The notes beneath the pieces were generated by a model. That model made no database searches. It was not told the origin of the DNA and saw only the letters and a list, made by a program, of their open reading frames with translations. A stretch of 64,000 nt of DNA from Streptomyces carminius (GTDB taxonomy: Bacteria; Actinomycetota; Actinomycetes; Streptomycetales; Streptomycetaceae), in the NCBI RefSeq assembly GCF_002794255.1, contig NZ_PGGW01000050.1:1-64000 (forward strand), written 5' to 3'. Within the stretch, counting starts at the first letter, position 1. Every line of letters begins with the position of its first letter. Below are positions 33,406 through 41,453 of this stretch, one piece after another. Made by a program: the position numbers and the translations under genes.

Positions 33406-34632
33406 TCAGGAGCGGGGGCGGGGGCGGCTGTAGAGATCGCGGTAGGCGGGGAACACCCCGCCCGGGCCGTCCACGCCCTCCGCGGCCAGCACCGCCTTCA
33501 CCACCGCCCGTGTCAGGGTGTCGGCCCCGGCGGCCAGCACGGCGTTGAACTCCTCGACGGCCTCGAACCCGGTGGGGCCCCCGGCGGGCTCCCCGGTGGG
33601 CCCTCCGGCGGCGGGGCCGTCGGCGGCCTCCCGTACGGCCGTCGGCCGGGCCCCGGTGGCCAGGGCGAACACGGTGTCGCCGTCGGTGAGCAGATGGACC
33701 GGGCGGACCGCACGGGCCAGCCCGTCGTGGGAGGTGCCCGCCAGCTTGTGCGCCTGGGCACGGGAGAGCGCGGCGTCGGTGGCCACCACGGCCAGGGTGG
33801 TGTTGAGCGGCGCGCGTACGGAGGCGGCCGTACGGCGCTCGGACTCCTGCCGGGCGGCTGCCAGCCTGCGCAGCGCCTCGGCGTGCTCGGCCGCGGAAGG
33901 GAAGGCCGGACGCCCGCCGCCGTACAGCTCGCCGTAGAGCGCACCCGTCGCCGGGTCGAGCACCGAACCCGCGGCGTTGACCACGACCAGCGCGCCCACG
34001 GTCGTACCCGAGGGCAGGACCGTGCTCGCGGTGCCCACTCCGCCCTTGAGGCCACCCGCCACCGCTCCCGTTCCGGCGCCGACACAGCCCTGGGGCACCG
34101 GGCTCCCGGGAGCCGTACGGTCGGCGGCCCCGGCCGCCTCGCGGCCGAGCGCGGCGTCGGGGCGGGCCCGCCAGGAGCCGCCGCGGCCGAGGTCGAAGAG
34201 GCACGCGGCCGGAACCACCGGCACCACCTGCTCCGGTTCGGGGCCGACCCGGAAGCCGCGGCCCCGTTCCGCCAGCCAGTCCACGACCCCGCAGGCCGCA
34301 TCCAGCCCGAACGCGCTGCCGCCGGTCAGCACCAGGGCGTCGACGCGCTGCACCAGATTGCGGGGGTCGAGGGCGTCGGTCTCCCGGGTGCCGGGGCCGC
34401 CGCCCCGGACGTCCACCGCGGCCACCGCCCCGCCCTCCGGCGCGAGAACCACCGTCGTACCCGTCAGCCGGCCGTCGCCCCGGTAGCGGGCATGGCCGAC
34501 CCGCAGCCCCGTTACGTCCGTCAGTGCGTCCAGGGGGCCCATGGCCTCCGCGGACCCCGTGCCGTCCGTGCCGCCCATGCCGTCCGTGCCGTCCGTGCCG
34601 TCCGTGCTGTCCGTGCTGTTCATACGGGCCAT
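33406..34632 (-). CDS. P1-family (DmpA-type) peptidase
   Basis: A ~408-aa protein. Family features are DALTDVTGLRVGHARY at the start, VDALVLTGGSAFGLDAACGVVDWLAERGRGF, QGCVGAGTGAVAGGLKGGVGTAST and LNTTLAVVATDAALSRAQAHKLAGTSHDGLARAVRPVH. The self-processing Ntn nucleophile lies in the NTTLAVVATDA segment. The start is uncertain: ATG 34630-34632 gives a 30-residue Thr/Asp/Gly-repeat head, while ATG 34540-34542 gives the usual family N-terminus but has poor spacing to GGAGG. It should be a cytoplasmic aminopeptidase or amidase. It converges on hrdD. Confidence 0.85.
   Translation of the reverse strand: MARMNSTDSTDGTDGTDGMGGTDGTGSAEAMGPLDALTDVTGLRVGHARYRGDGRLTGTTVVLAPEGGAVAAVDVRGGGPGTRETDALDPRNLVQRVDALVLTGGSAFGLDAACGVVDWLAERGRGFRVGPEPEQVVPVVPAACLFDLGRGGSWRARPDAALGREAAGAADRTAPGSPVPQGCVGAGTGAVAGGLKGGVGTASTVLPSGTTVGALVVVNAAGSVLDPATGALYGELYGGGRPAFPSAAEHAEALRRLAAARQESERRTAASVRAPLNTTLAVVATDAALSRAQAHKLAGTSHDGLARAVRPVHLLTDGDTVFALATGARPTAVREAADGPAAGGPTGEPAGGPTGFEAVEEFNAVLAAGADTLTRAVVKAVLAAEGVDGPGGVFPAYRDLYSRPRPRS
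34557..34620 (-). repeat. 9-bp tandem repeat in the peptidase N-terminus
   Basis: Imperfect repeats of CCGTCCGTG (coding strand TDGTDG/TDSTDG) occupy the first codons of the longer form of the peptidase gene. They encode a Thr-Asp-Gly head absent from typical family members and may vary by slippage. They also cast doubt on the longer start. Confidence 0.6.
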
Positions 34633-34709
34633 GGTCCCCGGTACGGCCCCGGAGGCGGCTGCCGCGACGCTCCCGGGGCGGCGGGCCGGGGCCGCCGTAC
34701 CCTGGGGGC

Positions 34710-34922
34710 ATGAACACCCCCGCCACTCCCGGCCCCGGGCACCGTGCCCCGGCGGACCCGGCTTCCGCACTGGACTTCACCGACCCGCTGAGCCGGCCGT
34801 CGAACGACGACACCGACCGGGGCTGGGGCGACCGGGGCTGGGGCGAACGGGCGGACACGGCGGGTGGCGACGCGGCCGACCTGGCCCGTTTCCTGGAGGA
34901 GAAGCCCCCGCACCACCTGTGA
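34710..34922 (+). CDS. Small acidic conserved hypothetical protein
   Basis: A 70-aa protein from ATG 34710, with GGGGG upstream. The sequence ALDFTDPLSRPSNDDTDRGWGDRGWGER...DAADLARFLEEKPPHHL is acidic and probably disordered except for the C-terminal helix ending in PPHHL. I recall similar short proteins, with the DLARFL-EKPPHHL ending, in other Streptomyces. It is divergent from the peptidase gene and converges on mscL. Function unknown; the conserved tail suggests a protein-binding motif. Confidence 0.7.
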   Translation: MNTPATPGPGHRAPADPASALDFTDPLSRPSNDDTDRGWGDRGWGERADTAGGDAADLARFLEEKPPHHL

Positions 34923-34989
34923 GGCACGAGCGCGAGCGCGGGCTCGAGCACGAGTGCGGGCGCGGGTGGACGGCGGGGTGTGTCCGGGA

Positions 34990-35547
34990 CTACGCCCGGC
35001 CGGTGCCCTCGCCGCCGGTGAATCCCGGGCCGCCGGGGGCACCGCGCTGCGGGCCCAGCCCGGCCGCACCCGCCGCCGGGCCCTGCTCGGCGCGGAGGGC
35101 GACCAGGGTGTCGCGGATCTCGGCGAGCAGCTCCACCTCGCTCTTCTGAGCGGGTGTCGCGGCCATCTCCGCCGCCTCCTCGGTGTCCAGGGCGTCCAGC
35201 CGCTTCTTGAGCTTGTTCATGGGCACGATCATGAGGAAGTACACGACCGCCGCGGTGATCAGGAAGGTCAGGGAGGCGCTCAGCACCGTGCCCCACTTGA
35301 TCGTGATGCCGTTGATGACCGCGCCCGTCGACTCGTCGATCTCGCACGGGCCCTGGAGGCAGGAGTGGTAGCGGTCGAGGTCCTTGGGCCCGATGGAGCC
35401 CACCACCGGGTTGATGACGCCCTCCACGACCGAGTTCACGATCTTGGTGAAGGCCGCTCCGATGACGACGGCAACGGCCAGGTCGACCACGTTGCCCCGC
35501 ATCAGGAAGGCCTTGAACCCGTTCAGGACGCCTTGCTTCTCGCTCAA
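34990..35547 (-). CDS. mscL: Large-conductance mechanosensitive channel MscL
   Basis: A 185-aa membrane protein. TTG 35545-35547 is chosen as start because it aligns with the usual MscL N-terminus (SEKQGVLNGFKAFLMRGNVVDLAVAVVIGAAFTKIV) and has GAGAGG upstream; longer forms lack this. TM1 is AVAVVIGAAFTKIVNSVV, TM2 is SASLTFLITAAVVYFLMIVP, and KKRLDA with the cytoplasmic helix follows. A Gly/Pro-rich tail of ~40 residues after the helix EVELLAEIRDTLVALR is longer than in E. coli. The periplasmic loop carries Cys residues (YHSCLQGPCEI). It releases solutes on hypo-osmotic shock. Confidence 0.95.
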   Translation of the reverse strand: MSEKQGVLNGFKAFLMRGNVVDLAVAVVIGAAFTKIVNSVVEGVINPVVGSIGPKDLDRYHSCLQGPCEIDESTGAVINGITIKWGTVLSASLTFLITAAVVYFLMIVPMNKLKKRLDALDTEEAAEMAATPAQKSEVELLAEIRDTLVALRAEQGPAAGAAGLGPQRGAPGGPGFTGGEGTGRA

Positions 35548-35679
35548 CGGACTGCCTCTCTGCACATGCGCGCCGACCCTCGCCGACGGAACGCAGCACA
35601 CGCTGCATGACCCCCGCGCCGGTTGTCCAATCCGGGGATCCGTCCGGGGCGGGCCCCGGGAGCGGCCGGTCGGCGCAGG

Positions 35680-36375
35680 TCAGCACAGGGTCACCGCCAG
35701 TTGGGAGTGTGCGGCGGCCCCGGCGAGCCGGGCCGCCACGGGCCGTGGCACCGAGAGCACCACCAGCGCCCCGGCTTCCTCGCCGGAGGCACCAAAGGCA
35801 CCGGAGAGACCGGACGCACCGGAGGAGCCGGAGCCGTCCGGGCCGGGACCGGGAACGGCGGCCACCCGTACGTTCCGGGCGACGGTCCGGGCAGGACGGC
35901 CGGCCGGGACGCCCGCGGTGGTGTCGTCGACGGTGGTGGCCAGTACGTCCACCCGGTCGCCGGGCCGCAGCAGTCGCACCACGGCGGCGTCCGGAATCCG
36001 CACCGGGGCCTCGACCTCGGCCGCCGTGTCACCGCCGTGCCCGGGCGAGGACCGGGCCGCTGCCGACGGTGCGGGTGGTGCGGGTGCCGGCGCCCGTTGT
36101 GCGGCGGACCCGAGCGCGGACGGGGCCGGCTCCCCGCCGGGCCCGCCACGCGGCATCCAGGCCACGGCCACCGTGGCGGCCGCGGCGAGGGAGACGGCCG
36201 CCGCGCGCCTGCCCCGTCCCGCCGTCCGCAGCGACCCGAGGAGACCGCGGCCGGCGCGCACCGGCTCGAACTCCGGCACGGGACAGGAAGGAGGCGGACA
36301 GGAGGACGGCTGGGAGGAAGAGCGCCGGGAGGCGGAAGGGAGAGAAGGGCAGGGGGAAGAGGACACCGCGGTCAC
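35680..36375 (-). CDS. CpaB/RcpC-like SAF-domain protein
   Basis: A 231-aa protein from GTG 36373-36375. After a Ser/Pro-rich head there is one membrane segment (AAAVSLAAAATVAVAWMP), a low-complexity linker, and a SAF/RcpC-like domain with VRIPDAAVVRLLRPGDRVDVLAT and a second half ARTVARNVRVAAVP...ALVVLSVPRPVAARLAGAAAHSQLAVTL. This is the layout of Flp-pilus assembly CpaB proteins, although no other pilus gene is nearby. It may be a stand-alone surface or pilus-related protein. It lies between mscL and mtnP on the same strand. Confidence 0.7.
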   Translation of the reverse strand: MTAVSSSPCPSLPSASRRSSSQPSSCPPPSCPVPEFEPVRAGRGLLGSLRTAGRGRRAAAVSLAAAATVAVAWMPRGGPGGEPAPSALGSAAQRAPAPAPPAPSAAARSSPGHGGDTAAEVEAPVRIPDAAVVRLLRPGDRVDVLATTVDDTTAGVPAGRPARTVARNVRVAAVPGPGPDGSGSSGASGLSGAFGASGEEAGALVVLSVPRPVAARLAGAAAHSQLAVTLC

Positions 36376-36548
36376 CGCCTTGGAGAGGGAACTCCCTCAC
36401 GATGGCCGGTTCCGCGCGAGTCCGCCGGGCCCTGTGGAGAGCCCACAGGCTGTGGACAACTCCGTCACCCACACGGGCCGCACACGCCCCTCACGCCACG
36501 CAGGACGCGTCCCGCGGCGGCCCCACGCCGGCTCCACGCCGGCCGTCC

Positions 36549-37397
36549 CTACGGCAGCGCGATCCCCGGGTCCATGCCGTCCAGCGCGCCCGCGCACCCG
36601 CACTCCCGCTCCACCGGCAGTCCGGCCACCACGTCGAAGAGCACCTCGCGCAGCCGTCCGACGTTCTGAGCGAAGACTTCGAGCACCTCCTCGTGCGAGA
36701 CGCCCTCACCCGTCTCCGCACCGGCGTCCAGGTCGGTGACCAGGGCGATCGAGGTGTAGCACAGGGCGAGTTCCCGGGCGAGGACGGCCTCCGGGTGCCC
36801 GGTCATCCCGACCACGGACCATCCCTGTGCCGCGTGCCAGCGCGACTCCGCGCGGGTCGAGAAGCGCGGTCCCTCGACCACCACCATCGTGCCGCCGTCC
36901 ACCGGCTCCCACCCCCGGCCGCGGGCCGCCGCGAGCGCGGCCGTACGGCCCGCTCCGCAGTAGGGGTCGGCGAAGGTCAGGTGCACCACGTTCGGCACCG
37001 AGCCGTCGGACAGTGCCTCGCCGTCGTAGTAGGTCTGGACGCGTGACTTCGTACGGTCCACCAGCTGGTCCGGGACGACCAGGGTGCCCGGCCCGTACTC
37101 GGGGCGCAGACCGCCCACCGCGCACGGCCCCAGCACCTGGCGCACACCGGCCGAGCGCAGGGCCCAGAGGTTGGCGCGGTAGTTGACGCGGTGCGGCGGC
37201 AGGTGGTGCTTGCGCCCGTGCCGGGGCAGGAAGGCCACGCGCCGCCCGGCGACCTCGCCGAGGAAGAGGGAGTCGCTCGGTGGGCCGTAGGGCGTCTCCA
37301 CCGTGAGCTCCGTCACGTCCTCCAGGAAGGAGTAGAACCCGGACCCGCCGATGACGCCTATCTCCGCCTGCGGAGCGCTTCCTGTCTGAGAAGTCAT
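36549..37397 (-). CDS. mtnP: S-methyl-5'-thioadenosine phosphorylase
   Basis: A 282-aa protein from ATG 37395-37397. Signature segments are IGVIGGSGFYSFLE, VAFLPRHGRKHHLPPHRVNYRANLWAL, VLGPCAVGGLRPEYGPGTLVVPDQLVDRT, GTMVVVEGPRFSTRAESRW and VGMTGHPEAVLARELALCYTSIALVTDLDAG. It cleaves methylthioadenosine with phosphate to adenine and methylthioribose-1-phosphate in the methionine salvage pathway. The sequence TGHPEAVLA has His where most purine nucleoside phosphorylases have other residues, fitting MTAP specificity. Cytoplasmic, normal length. Confidence 0.93.
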   Translation of the reverse strand: MTSQTGSAPQAEIGVIGGSGFYSFLEDVTELTVETPYGPPSDSLFLGEVAGRRVAFLPRHGRKHHLPPHRVNYRANLWALRSAGVRQVLGPCAVGGLRPEYGPGTLVVPDQLVDRTKSRVQTYYDGEALSDGSVPNVVHLTFADPYCGAGRTAALAAARGRGWEPVDGGTMVVVEGPRFSTRAESRWHAAQGWSVVGMTGHPEAVLARELALCYTSIALVTDLDAGAETGEGVSHEEVLEVFAQNVGRLREVLFDVVAGLPVERECGCAGALDGMDPGIALP

Positions 37398-37511
37398 GGC
37401 CGTCACCCTAGCCCGCCCGGCGGGCACGCCGGAGACCCCGCCGGGCCGCGGCGGGGTCGGTGGCGTTCGGGATGCGTCCGGGGGCCGGACGTGTCGTGGG
37501 GACGCGCCGCC

Positions 37512-37877
37512 TCAGGCCGCCGTCGAACCCGCCTTGGAGGACGAGCCGCCCGACGAACCCGACGACGAGGACGACGACGAACCCGACGACGAGGAAGAAG
37601 ACGACGAGCTGTCGCTTTTCTTCTCGGCCGAGGACGACGACGAAGCCGAGGAAGCCGAGGAAGACGAAGACGACGACGAAGCCGAGCTGCCGGACGAGGA
37701 GCTGCGGCTGTCGTTCCGGTAGAAGCCGGAGCCCTTGAAGACGATGCCGACCGCCGAGAACACCTTCTTCAGGCGTCCCTCGCAGCTCGGGCACTCGGTG
37801 AGCGCGTCGTCGGTGAACTTCTGAACCGCTTCCAGGCCCTCGCCGCACTCGGTGCACTGGTACTGATAGGTCGGCAC
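37512..37877 (-). CDS. FmdB-family zinc-ribbon protein with poly-Ser tail
   Basis: A 121-aa protein from GTG 37875-37877 with AGGAGGAG upstream. The FmdB zinc ribbon PTYQYQCTECGEGLEAVQKFTDDALTECPSCEGRLKKVF occupies residues 2-41 with C8, C11, C29 and C32. It continues GIVFKGSGFYRNDSR and then about 65 residues of almost pure Ser with Lys/Gly/Ala (SSSSGSSASSSSSSSS...). The ribbon may bind nucleic acid or protein partners; function is unproven in the family. A CIRCE-like operator 10 bp upstream suggests heat-shock (HrcA) control. The Ser tract is likely disordered and length-variable. Confidence 0.9.
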   Translation of the reverse strand: MPTYQYQCTECGEGLEAVQKFTDDALTECPSCEGRLKKVFSAVGIVFKGSGFYRNDSRSSSSGSSASSSSSSSSASSASSSSSAEKKSDSSSSSSSSSGSSSSSSSGSSGGSSSKAGSTAA

Positions 37878-37886
37878 TTGCTCCTC

Positions 37887-37913
37887 CTGGCACTCTTACC
37901 TGTGGAGTGCTAA
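37887..37913 (-). promoter_or_regulatory. CIRCE-like HrcA operator upstream of the FmdB-type gene
   Basis: Read on the minus strand the site is TTAGCACTC, nine bases, GAGTGCCAG, against the CIRCE consensus TTAGCACTC-N9-GAGTGCTAA. One arm is perfect and the other matches seven of nine, with exactly nine bases between arms. It ends 9 bp before the GTG start, overlapping the leader, as CIRCE sites do. Confidence 0.75.
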
Positions 37914-37987
37914 CGACGCACCATGGTGCAGCATTCCGGCGGCTTAGTCCACTGCGGACGGCCGACGGTGACCCTCGCCACGTGCCG

Positions 37988-39424
37988 TCACCCCCTCCGC
38001 GTCCCCCGTCCGGAGTCCTGCCCGGAGTCCTCCCGCCCGTCCCGGACGGGCCCCGGACGGGACGGGCGGGAGGGGACCGGTCCCTTCACCACCGGGGTGT
38101 CCGGTGCCGCCGGGACCAGCCGCCCGCGCAGCACCGCGACGATCACCAGCGCGAGCGCGGTGACCAGCGGCGGCACCGCGAACCCGGCGTTCGTCCCGAA
38201 GCCGTCCACCAGCTGCCCGGCCGCCGTGGCCGCCCCGGCCTGCCCCAGCGCGACCGCCCCGGTCAGCCAGGTGAACGCCTCGGTGCGGACGGTCGGCGGG
38301 GTCAGCCGTTCCACCAGCGTGAAACCCGTGATCAGACTCGGCCCGATGCCCGCGCCGGCCAGCAGCCCGAGAACGGCCAGCGGCACCACCGAGTCCACCG
38401 CCCACAGCGGCGCGGTGGCCAGCACCAGCAGCCCGTACGAGACCAGCAGCCGCCGTCGCGGGGACGACCGCCAGGTCAGCGCCCCGTAGCCGAGGCCGGC
38501 CAGCATGTTGCCCGCCGCGAAGATCCCGTACAGCACGCCGTTGAGGTCCGGCTGCCCGATGTGTTCGGTGTAGGCGGCCAGTGACACCTGCATGCCGCCG
38601 AACACCGCGCCGACGCCCAGGAAGGCGACGATCAGCACCCGTACGCCCGGCACCGACAGCGCCGAGGCGTGCGGGCCGCCGTCCGTCCCGGTGCCCGCGG
38701 CACCCCCGGCACCCCCGCTGTCCGCGGTGACCCGGGCGCGGCGCTGGACCGGGGGCTGGGTACGGCGCCGCGCCGCGAAGAGCAGTCCGCCGACGACGGT
38801 GAGGACCCCCTCCGCGGCCAGCCCGGCGGCCGGATGCACCCCGGTGCACAGCGCCGTCGCCAGCACCGGGCCGAGGACGAAGGTCAGCTCGTCGGTGACC
38901 GACTCCAGCGCCGCCGCCGTCGGCAGCGTCCCGGGGCGGTCCCGCAGCAGGTGCGCCCAGCGGGCCCGCACCATCGGGCCGACCTGCGGCACCGAGGCGC
39001 CGGCCGGCACGGCCGTCACCAGCAGCGCCCACAGCGGGGCCCCGGACAGGGCCAGCGAGGTCAGCAGGGCGACGGAGACGGCGTGCAGCGCGATGCCGGG
39101 CAGCAGGACGGCGCGCTGGCCGAAACGGTCGGCGAGCCGTCCGGCGCGCGGCGCACACAGGGCCATCGCGACCCCGGCGGTCGCGGACACCGTGCCCGCC
39201 GCGCCGAACGAGCCGGTGGTGTCCTCGACCAGCAGCACGATGCCCAGGGTCAGCATCGCGAACGGCTGGCGGGCCAGGAAGCCGGGCACCAGGAACGTCC
39301 AGGCGCCGGGGGTGCGCAGCAGCTCCCGGTAGCCGGCCCTGCGGGAGGGGCTCCGGGAGGAGCCGTCGGACGTGCCGGGGGGATCCGGCTCAGGGTTGAC
39401 CGAGGAAGTGACCGTGGTGGTCAC
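37988..39424 (-). CDS. MFS transporter
   Basis: A 478-aa integral membrane protein from GTG 39422-39424, with AAGGTCAGG upstream. Twelve hydrophobic segments can be traced in two halves of six, starting WTFLVPGFLARQPFAMLTLGIVLLVE and ending FAVPPLVTALALVIVAVLRG, with the MFS loop 2-3 motif (APRAGRLADRFGQRAVL). Central Arg-rich linker RRRTQPPVQRRARVTADSGGAGGAAGT joins the halves. The substrate is unknown; drug or metabolite export is the usual role. It is followed by the FmdB-type gene 110 bp downstream but has its own context. Confidence 0.9.
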   Translation of the reverse strand: MTTTVTSSVNPEPDPPGTSDGSSRSPSRRAGYRELLRTPGAWTFLVPGFLARQPFAMLTLGIVLLVEDTTGSFGAAGTVSATAGVAMALCAPRAGRLADRFGQRAVLLPGIALHAVSVALLTSLALSGAPLWALLVTAVPAGASVPQVGPMVRARWAHLLRDRPGTLPTAAALESVTDELTFVLGPVLATALCTGVHPAAGLAAEGVLTVVGGLLFAARRRTQPPVQRRARVTADSGGAGGAAGTGTDGGPHASALSVPGVRVLIVAFLGVGAVFGGMQVSLAAYTEHIGQPDLNGVLYGIFAAGNMLAGLGYGALTWRSSPRRRLLVSYGLLVLATAPLWAVDSVVPLAVLGLLAGAGIGPSLITGFTLVERLTPPTVRTEAFTWLTGAVALGQAGAATAAGQLVDGFGTNAGFAVPPLVTALALVIVAVLRGRLVPAAPDTPVVKGPVPSRPSRPGPVRDGREDSGQDSGRGTRRG

Positions 39425-39694
39425 GACCTGACCTTTCTGCCGCCTGGTAGCGCGCCCCCGGGCGCCGTACGGCGGGCGTACGGCGGCCGCGCGGGGCCGG
39501 CCGAGGGCTGTCCTCTCACGCGGGAACCGCGGGCGCGGCGTGCTGCCGGACGGCCGGGCGGTCGCGTCAGCCCTGCATCAGGCGGAGTCGGAGCTCCGGA
39601 AGTCGGACGAAGTCGGATTTCAGGTTAACCCACCGCCCGCCGGTGGGCAGGCGGGCGGTGGGCAGACAGACAGACGAACGGGCGGCCGGGCGCC

Positions 39695-41182
39695 TCAGCG
39701 CCGGGAGCCCCCCAGCGCCGTACTGCCCGCCGATCCCAGCCAGCCCGCCAGCTTGCCGCCGCGCCCCACGGCCATCAGCCGCCGCTCGGCGGCCTCGCGC
39801 ACCTCGTCGGTGGCGATCACCAGCAACTCGTCGCCGTACCGCAGGACGGTCGTCGGCCCCGGCACGAAGCTGCTGTCCCCCCGCACGACCAGGGTGACCG
39901 CGGCTCCTTTCGGCAGCCGGAGCTCGCCGACCTCCACGTTGTGCATCCGCGATCCCCGCGGGATGCCGACCGAGATCAGATGGCCGCGCAGCCGCTCCAG
40001 CGGGGCCGACTCGATCTCCAGGTCCATCGCCTCCTCGTTCCCGCCCAGTCCCAGCTTCCGGGCGGCCCAGGGCAGGGTCGGCCCCTGGATCAGGGTGAAG
40101 ACGACGACCAGGACGAAGACGATGTTGAAGATCCGGTCGCTGTCCCGCCCGGGGGAGGACATGGGGATCGTCGCCAGGATGATCGGTACGGCGCCGCGCA
40201 GCCCCGCCCACGACATCAGCGCCTGTGCCCGCCAGGGCAGCCGGAAGGGCAGGGTGCACAGCACGACCGACACCGGCCGGGCCACCAGGGTCAGCACCAG
40301 GCCGATGACCAGGGCGGCCCCGAAGTCGTCCAGCAGCTCCGCCGGGGTCGCCAGCAGTCCGAGCAGGACGAACAGCCCGATCTGCGCCATCCACGCCATG
40401 CCGTCCGCGAAGCCGCGGGTGGCCGGCCGGTGCGGCAGCCTGGCGTTGCCCAGGACGATCCCGCAGATGTAGGTCGCCAGGAAGCCGCTGCCCTGTGCGA
40501 GGGTGCCCCCGGCGTACGCCAGGACGCACAGCGCCAGCACCGCGATCGGGTACAGGCCCGAGGCCGGCAGGGCCACGTGCCGCAGTCCGTACTCGCCGAT
40601 CTTGCCGACGACGATCCCGGCCACGAGGCCGATGGCCAGCTGCAGCGCGATGTTCCCCAGGAGGACGTACCAGGAGTCCACCGGCCCGGCCATCGAGAAG
40701 GCGACGACCAGGATGACCACCGGGGGATCGTTGAACCCGGACTCCGCCTCCAGGGTCCCGGCCAGCCGCCTGGGCAGCGGCAGCCGGCGCAGGACCGAGA
40801 AGACCGCCGCCGCGTCGGTCGAGGAGACGACCGAACCCATGATCAGTGCCAGCCGCCAGTCCAGCCCCACCAGGTAGTGGGCGCCCGCCGCGGTGACCGC
40901 GACGCTGATGCAGACCCCCACGGTGGCGAGTACGGCGGCGGAGGAGGCGACCGGGCGGATGTCGCGCCACTTGGTGCTCAGCCCGCCCTCGGACAGGATC
41001 ACCACGAGCGCGGCGTAGCCGAGTACCTGGGTCAGTTCGGCGTCGTCGAAACTGATGCCCAGCCCGTTCTCCCCCAGGGCGATGCCGAGCCCCAGGTAGA
41101 TCAGCAGACTGGGCAGGCCGGTGCGCGAGGAGAGTCGGACCGCCGCGACGGCGACGAGCAGGACGAGCGAGCCGAGCAGCAT
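39695..41182 (-). CDS. CPA1-type cation/proton antiporter with TrkA-C domain
   Basis: A ~495-aa membrane protein from ATG 41180-41182. An in-frame upstream stretch (LTVDRLNEL) with GGAAGGA before it hints at a start at the non-standard CTG 41207-41209, but the ATG is used here. About 13 transmembrane segments include the transport core GSVVSSTDAAAVFSVLRR and EAESGFNDPPVVILV (the D of the ND pair replaces the usual NDA/NDG). The C-terminal TrkA-C domain (GHLISVGIPRGSRMHNVEVGELRLPKGAAVTLVVRGD) suggests nucleotide-regulated K+/H+ exchange, as in NhaP2. It would take part in pH and potassium homeostasis. Confidence 0.9.
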   Translation of the reverse strand: MLLGSLVLLVAVAAVRLSSRTGLPSLLIYLGLGIALGENGLGISFDDAELTQVLGYAALVVILSEGGLSTKWRDIRPVASSAAVLATVGVCISVAVTAAGAHYLVGLDWRLALIMGSVVSSTDAAAVFSVLRRLPLPRRLAGTLEAESGFNDPPVVILVVAFSMAGPVDSWYVLLGNIALQLAIGLVAGIVVGKIGEYGLRHVALPASGLYPIAVLALCVLAYAGGTLAQGSGFLATYICGIVLGNARLPHRPATRGFADGMAWMAQIGLFVLLGLLATPAELLDDFGAALVIGLVLTLVARPVSVVLCTLPFRLPWRAQALMSWAGLRGAVPIILATIPMSSPGRDSDRIFNIVFVLVVVFTLIQGPTLPWAARKLGLGGNEEAMDLEIESAPLERLRGHLISVGIPRGSRMHNVEVGELRLPKGAAVTLVVRGDSSFVPGPTTVLRYGDELLVIATDEVREAAERRLMAVGRGGKLAGWLGSAGSTALGGSRR

Positions 41183-41453
41183 GAGTTCGTTGAGGCGGTC
41201 GACAGTCAGAGGGCGGGTCCTTCCGTGCGTACGGGCGGGCGTACCGGAGCGGGCGTGCGGGACGGACGTGCGAAGCGGACACAGGGGACGAAACGGCCGG
41301 ACTCCGGCCGCCGAAAGTCATTTGCCTGCCTAACAATTTACCATTGCTTGAAGGTTGCGGCTTTGTTGCCCGGGCTCCCTGCCGGTCCGGGGCCCGTCTC
41401 GTCCTATGGTTGCTCCAGCACTCCTGGTCCCACCCTGCCCGCGAAGGACAGCG

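Noticed and set aside
31502..35686. A giant minus-strand coding frame of about 1400 codons across the acetyltransferase, hrdD, peptidase and mscL genes
   Set aside because: It is an open-frame artefact of GC-rich DNA: it runs antisense to or out of frame with four convincing genes and reads as low-complexity sequence.
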